NCBI GenBank assembly: GCA_009920815.1
Contig: RFZH01000087.1
Location: forward strand, 1 to 8,703
Source of the DNA: Paracoccaceae bacterium
GTDB taxonomy: Bacteria; Pseudomonadota; Alphaproteobacteria; Rhodobacterales; Rhodobacteraceae
Length of the DNA: 8,703 bases
Direction of reading: 5' to 3'
Both the position numbers and the translations under genes were made by a program. This document shows, in pieces, positions 6,065 to 8,703 of this stretch (position 1 is its first letter; every line of letters starts with the position of its first letter). The notes under the pieces were generated by a model. The model worked only from the letters and a program-made list of their open reading frames with translations. It had not been told where the DNA came from and searched no databases.

Positions 6065-6598
6065 ATGGCAAAGCGTTGGTATTCGGTTAGCGTTCTTTCG
6101 AATTTCGAAAAGAAAATCGCCGAGCAAATCAGAACAGCCGTTGTCGAAGCTGGTCTAGAAGAGCAGATCGAAGAAGTGTTGGTTCCGACCGAAGAAGTCA
6201 TCGAGGTGCGTCGCGGTAAAAAGGTCACGACCGAACGTCGCTTTATGCCTGGTTACGTATTGGTGCGTATGGAAATGTCAGATCGCGGGTATCACCTGAT
6301 CAGCTCGATCAACCGTGTGACTGGTTTCTTGGGCCCACAAGGTCGCCCAATGCCAATGCGCGACGCCGAAGTGAACCAGATCTTGAATCGTGTTCAAGAA
6401 GGCGAAGACGCACCGCGTACATTGATCAGCTTTGAGATTGGCGAACGTGTCAAGGTCAACGATGGTCCGTTCGAAGGGTTTGATGGCATGATCGAACAGG
6501 TGGATGATGATCATCAGCGCCTGAAAGTCGCCGTATCTATCTTTGGCCGTGAAACACCGGTCGAATTGGAATTTACACAGGTTTCGAAACAAGCCTGA
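6065..6598 (+). CDS. nusG: Transcription termination/antitermination factor NusG
   Basis: NusG binds RNA polymerase at the clamp, reduces pausing, and links the polymerase to Rho or to the ribosome through S10. This 177-residue protein has the normal two-domain form. The NGN domain (about 1-115) contains KRWYSVSVLSNFEKK, the ERRFMPGYVLVRM block (58-70) and VTGFLG (85-90). The KOW domain (about 124-174) contains GERVKVNDGPFEGFDG (126-141) and the terminal VELEFTQV. ATG at 6065 is preceded by AAGGAA at 10 nt. A longer in-frame form from 6014 is rejected because MAKRWY is the conserved NusG N-terminus. It is separated from its usual partner secE by about 1.5 kb but is followed normally by rplK. 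Confidence 0.97.
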   Translation: MAKRWYSVSVLSNFEKKIAEQIRTAVVEAGLEEQIEEVLVPTEEVIEVRRGKKVTTERRFMPGYVLVRMEMSDRGYHLISSINRVTGFLGPQGRPMPMRDAEVNQILNRVQEGEDAPRTLISFEIGERVKVNDGPFEGFDGMIEQVDDDHQRLKVAVSIFGRETPVELEFTQVSKQA

Positions 6599-6607
6599 TG
6601 TGAAAAC

Positions 6608-6648
6608 TGTGGGAGCATTTGGCGCCGCGGCGTCAAAGGCGGACCACA
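6608..6648 (+). promoter_or_regulatory. Ribosomal protein L1 binding site in rplK leader (autoregulation)
   Basis: The leader folds with a lower stem TGTGG (6608-6612) / CCACA (6644-6648), an asymmetric internal loop with GAG on the 5' side and GGA on the 3' side, and an upper 8-bp stem 6618-6625 / 6630-6637 closed by a CGCG tetraloop. The GTGGGAG ... GACCAC arrangement mimics the L1-binding stalk of 23S rRNA and is the known L1 translational repressor site of L11-operon leaders. Free L1 would bind here and repress rplK-rplA translation. The match is from memory of the motif and from pairing that I traced base by base. Confidence 0.75.
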
Positions 6649-6658
6649 CAACTGAGTT

Positions 6659-6682
6659 GCCCCGATGACGCGTCGGCGGGGC
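6659..6682 (+). other. GC-rich hairpin just upstream of rplK
   Basis: GCCCCG (6659-6664) pairs with CGGGGC (6677-6682). The 12-nt loop contains TGACGCGTC, nine bases shared with the palindrome upstream of nusG. It ends 23 nt before the rplK start and just ahead of the purine-rich ribosome binding region (AAAAAAGGAAAAGG). It may belong to the same leader control as the L1 site. Confidence 0.4.
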
Positions 6683-6705
6683 GTTGGAAAAAAGGAAAAG
6701 GTCAC

Positions 6706-7053
6706 ATGGCCAAGAAGCTAGTAGGTACGCTGAAGCTGCAAATTAAAGCAGGTCAAGCAAACCCATCCCCACCCGTCGGTCCAGCATTGGGTCAACGCGG
6801 CATCAACATCATGGAATTCTGTAAAGCGTTCAACGCGAAAACTGCAGACATGGAGCCAGGCGCACCATGCCCAACCGTGATCAGCTATTACCAAGACAAA
6901 TCATTCGCGATGGAAATCAAGACGCCCCCTGCGTCTTATTACCTGAAAAAAGCGGCTGGTTTGAAACCTGTTGGCAAACGTAACCGCCCACGCGGTTCCG
7001 CAATGCAAATCATTCTGGGCTCTGCCCGTTCTTGCGGTATCGAGGTGAAGTAA
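6706..7053 (+). CDS. rplK: Ribosomal protein L11 with internal deletion in the C-terminal domain
   Basis: L11 forms the base of the ribosomal stalk at the GTPase-associated centre and contacts translation factors and RelA. The N-terminal domain and linker are fully conserved: KLQIKAGQANPSPPVGPALG, then RGINIMEFCKAFNAKT, then YYQDKSF and the hinge KTPPASYYLKKAAG (72-85). After KPVGKRNRPRG (87-97) the sequence jumps straight to SAMQIILGSARSCGIEVK. The protein is only 115 residues against about 141-149 in the family. The missing piece is the helical core of the rRNA-binding domain, the segment that normally reads like TVTVKQVREIAEAKMKDLNA. The frame is kept and both ends of the domain remain, so this is an in-frame internal loss and not a frameshift. 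The start is ATG 6706 with AAAGGAAAAGG upstream; the stop is 1 nt before rplA. Identity is certain. Whether the deletion is real or an assembly artefact is open. Confidence 0.93.
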   Translation: MAKKLVGTLKLQIKAGQANPSPPVGPALGQRGINIMEFCKAFNAKTADMEPGAPCPTVISYYQDKSFAMEIKTPPASYYLKKAAGLKPVGKRNRPRGSAMQIILGSARSCGIEVK

Positions 7054-7054
7054 G

Positions 7055-7753
7055 ATGGCAAAGCTAGGTAAACGTACACGCGCAGCGCGTGAAGCATTCA
7101 AAGGCCAAGAAAACTTGACCGTAGAGGCAGCTGTTGCATTGGTCAAAGCGAACGCGACTGCCAAATTTGACGAAACCATCGAAATCGCGATGAACCTTGG
7201 TGTTGACACACGTCACGCTGACCAAATGGTTCGTGGCGTTGTTGGTTTGCCAAACGGAACCGGTAAAACGGTTCGTGTTGCGGTATTCGCACGCGACGCA
7301 AAAGCGGATGAGGCGAAAGCAGCTGGCGCAGACATCGTTGGCGCAGAAGATCTGATGGAAACCATCTTGGGTGGCAAAATCGAATTCGATCGCTGCATCG
7401 CGACACCAGATATGATGCCGGTTGTTGGTCGCTTGGGTAAAATCTTGGGCCCACGCAACCTGATGCCAAACCCAAAAGTTGGCACAGTAACACCTGATGT
7501 TGCAACAGCAGTTGCAGCGGCAAAAGGCGGCGAAGTTCAGTTCAAAGCTGAAAAAGGCGGCGTTGTGCACGCAGGCGTTGGCAAGGCATCTTTTGACGAA
7601 GCCAAATTGGTTGAAAACATCCGCGCATTCGTTGATGCGGTTGCAAAAGCAAAACCAACAGGTGCCAAAGGCGCATACATGAAAGGCATCACACTGTCGT
7701 CCTCAATGGGCCCAGGCGTGACCGTCAGCGTAGACAGCGCAAACGCGCAGTAA
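7055..7753 (+). CDS. rplA: Ribosomal protein L1
   Basis: L1 binds helices 76-78 of 23S rRNA to form the mobile L1 stalk, which moves deacylated tRNA out of the E site. It is also the translational repressor of its own operon. This copy has 232 residues, the normal bacterial length. The family signature is intact at about 125-143 (GRLGKILGPRNLMPNPKVG). Other conserved parts are FDETIEIAMNLGVD (38-51), VRGVVGLPNGTGK (59-71) and the late YMKGITLSSSMGPG (208-221). ATG follows the rplK stop by 1 nt. The Shine-Dalgarno GAGGTGA (7042-7048) lies within the last codons of rplK, so the two genes are translationally coupled. A strong terminator follows. The candidate L1 target in the rplK leader would let it control both genes. 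Confidence 0.97.
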   Translation: MAKLGKRTRAAREAFKGQENLTVEAAVALVKANATAKFDETIEIAMNLGVDTRHADQMVRGVVGLPNGTGKTVRVAVFARDAKADEAKAAGADIVGAEDLMETILGGKIEFDRCIATPDMMPVVGRLGKILGPRNLMPNPKVGTVTPDVATAVAAAKGGEVQFKAEKGGVVHAGVGKASFDEAKLVENIRAFVDAVAKAKPTGAKGAYMKGITLSSSMGPGVTVSVDSANAQ

Positions 7754-7771
7754 TCTGCCAAAGACATTTAC

Positions 7772-7799
7772 AAAGGGCGCCTGTTTGGCGCCCTTTTTT
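7772..7799 (+). terminator. Intrinsic terminator after rplA
   Basis: The perfect 7-bp stem GGGCGCC (7775-7781) / GGCGCCC (7787-7793) with loop TGTTT is extended by AAA/TTT pairing and followed by six T (7794-7799). It ends the rplK-rplA unit 22 nt after the rplA stop. Confidence 0.93.
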
Positions 7800-7812
7800 G
7801 TTTGTAACAGGT

Positions 7813-7834
7813 GCCGTTTTGGCTAGAAAACGGC
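7813..7834. other. Perfect hairpin downstream of the rplA terminator
   Basis: GCCGTTTT (7813-7820) and AAAACGGC (7827-7834) form a perfect 8-bp stem with loop GGCTAG. No T tract follows on either strand. It lies between the terminator and the candidate rplJ promoter and could be a protein-binding site or a residual structure. Confidence 0.4.
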
Positions 7835-7852
7835 TGCGCCTGCGCCCACATC

Positions 7853-7875
7853 GCGGGCACGCGCCGCCGTTTTTT
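7853..7875 (+). terminator. Possible second terminator before rplJ
   Basis: A short GC-rich stem (GCGG 7853-7856 with CCGC 7864-7867, helped by C7858-G7863 with one bulged G) is followed by CG and then six T (7870-7875). It could act as a back-up for the rplA terminator. The stem is short, so support is moderate to weak. Confidence 0.35.
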
Positions 7876-7929
7876 ACCGACGACGAGAATGGGATTACGT
7901 GACTACTGCATCAATCTGGTCATTGCCCC

Positions 7930-7958
7930 TTGGCATTTCCCCGTAAATCCCGTAAAGC
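7930..7958 (+). promoter_or_regulatory. Candidate promoter for rplJ
   Basis: TTGGCA (7930-7935) matches five of six bases of the sigma-70 -35 consensus. TAAAGC (7953-7958) follows at 17 nt as a weak -10. Transcription would start near 7965, just ahead of the first leader hairpin, giving a leader of about 215 nt. A separate promoter is expected because rplA ends in a strong terminator. Confidence 0.4.
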
Positions 7959-7967
7959 ACCACACAT

Positions 7968-8164
7968 GGACACAGCGCGATTCGTCGCGCTGTTCCTATT
8001 TCGTCCGAGACGGAGGGTGGGGAAACCCATAATTCCTTCCTGAGATGGGAGCCGAGTTACAGTCGCTTGCAAGGCTATGCCTTCGGGTGGTTTTGGTCTC
8101 GGGTCGCTATCACTGGACCCCGAACGCCCCGCAAGGGGCAAACATGAGCCGGGGAGAGATCCCC
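7968..8164 (+). promoter_or_regulatory. rplJ leader RNA (L10 autoregulatory leader type)
   Basis: This non-coding leader is dense in hairpins. The first is a perfect 9-bp stem 7972-7980 / 7985-7993 closed by a TTCG tetraloop and extended by GGA/TCC. AAGGC-TAT-GCCTT lies at about 8080-8092. GGGTC (8101-8105) pairs with GACCC (8116-8120), GCCCC (8126-8130) with GGGGC (8135-8139) around GCAA, and GGGGA (8151-8155) with TCCCC (8160-8164) around GAGA. The last ends 6 nt before the Shine-Dalgarno. In bacteria the L10-L12 complex binds such a leader to repress rplJL, and the position and length fit. I did not fold the kink-turn core explicitly. No protein gene is seen in 7754-8181. Confidence 0.6.
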
Positions 8165-8181
8165 AAAATTGGAGTGAAACT

Positions 8182-8697
8182 GTGGATAGAGCACAAAAAG
8201 AACAAGTGGTCGAAGAACTCGGCCATATCTTTGAAAGCTCTGGCGTTGTGGTCGTAGCCCATTACGCAGGTCTGACAGTTGCAAATATGCAAGATTTGCG
8301 CGCCCGTGCCCGTGAGGCCGGTTGTGCAGTTCGCGTTGCCAAAAACAGGCTCGCCAAAATCGCCCTAGAGGGTAAGCCATGCGAAAGCATCACAGGCTTG
8401 CTGTCAGGGATGACTGTTCTTACCTATTCAGAAGATCCAGTCGCGGCTGCAAAAGTTGCAATGGATTACGCCAAGGCGAACCAAAAGTTCGAAATTCTTG
8501 GCGGTGCAATGGGTGAAAACGCTCTGAATGCTGCCGGTGTTGAAGCCGTGTCTAAAATGCCATCTCGCGAAGAGCTTATTGCGTCTATCGTGGGCTGTAT
8601 TGCGGCACCTGCTTCGAACATCGCTGGCGCAATTGGCGCACCTGCTTCGAACATCGCAAGCATCCTGTCCACAATCGAGGACAAGGCTGCTGCATAA
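8182..8697 (+). CDS. rplJ: Ribosomal protein L10
   Basis: L10 binds next to L11 on 23S rRNA and carries the L7/L12 dimers that recruit translation GTPases. This 171-residue protein is of normal length. Conserved features are DRAQKEQVVEELGHIF (2-17), VVVVAHYAGLTVANMQDLR (22-40), RVAKNRLAKIA (51-61) and the C-terminal helical tail that binds L7/L12. The start is GTG at 8182, preceded by GGAGTGA (8171-8177); GTG-initiated VDRAQKE is usual in this group. A longer in-frame extension from 8077 is leader RNA, not protein. Near the end an 11-residue unit (APASNIAGAIG) is followed by a second APASNIA copy. rplL should follow just beyond the window. Regulation is expected through the leader by the L10-L12 complex. 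Confidence 0.96.
   Translation: MDRAQKEQVVEELGHIFESSGVVVVAHYAGLTVANMQDLRARAREAGCAVRVAKNRLAKIALEGKPCESITGLLSGMTVLTYSEDPVAAAKVAMDYAKANQKFEILGGAMGENALNAAGVEAVSKMPSREELIASIVGCIAAPASNIAGAIGAPASNIASILSTIEDKAAA
8605..8657 (+). repeat. 33-bp period direct repeat inside rplJ
   Basis: GCACCTGCTTCGAACATCGC occurs identically at 8605-8624 and 8638-8657. It encodes APASNIA at residues 142-148 and 153-159 of L10. The period of 33 bp equals 11 codons, so copy-number change would keep the frame. Confidence 0.85.
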
Positions 8698-8703
8698 GCA
8701 ACT

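Noticed and set aside
5881..6090. Plus-strand frame of 69 codons overlapping the start of nusG
   Set aside because: No ribosome binding site, overlaps the certain NusG start in another frame, covers the candidate promoter, and the product resembles nothing known.
7064..7570. Long minus-strand frames across rplA
   Set aside because: Shadows of the rplA codon pattern; L1 is complete on the plus strand.

Overview
The window looks like an alphaproteobacterial chromosome, most likely Rhodobacteraceae (Roseobacter-like). The protein sequences of the L1, L10, L11, NusG and M16 peptidase genes, the GTG start of L10 (VDRAQKEQ...) and the order thrC / M16 peptidase / acetyltransferase, then secE, nusG, rplK, rplA, rplJ, all fit that group. 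This assignment rests on remembered family sequences, not on a search.

Bases 1-3845 hold a tightly packed plus-strand run: the 3' end of threonine synthase, an M16 zinc peptidase (2 nt gap), a RimJ/RimL-type acetyltransferase (overlapping start) and a FAD-linked oxidase of the GlcD / D-2-hydroxyglutarate dehydrogenase type. A small minus-strand DCC (DUF393) protein converges on them with only 3 nt between stop codons.

Bases 4342-8697 are the transcription/translation cluster: secE, nusG, rplK, rplA, rplJ (rplL would follow). It is not one uninterrupted operon. secE is followed at once by a strong intrinsic terminator, and about 1.5 kb of AT-richer DNA separates it from nusG. That interval carries an unusual regulator with a LuxR-type helix-turn-helix at its N-terminus and an unrecognised C-terminal domain. 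It also carries a very small minus-strand gene with a good ribosome binding site, encoding a signal peptide with only six residues after the predicted cleavage site. Several palindromes and hairpins lie around both. I read the interval as an accessory insertion.

nusG probably has its own promoter. The nusG-rplK gap carries an RNA structure matching the L1 repressor-binding site, so L1 can be expected to autoregulate rplK-rplA. A strong terminator closes rplA. rplJ then has its own candidate promoter and a hairpin-rich leader, as expected for L10 autoregulation.

The most surprising core-gene observation is that rplK encodes only 115 residues. The N-terminal domain and the last C-terminal residues are intact, but roughly 25-35 residues of the rRNA-binding C-terminal domain are missing in frame.
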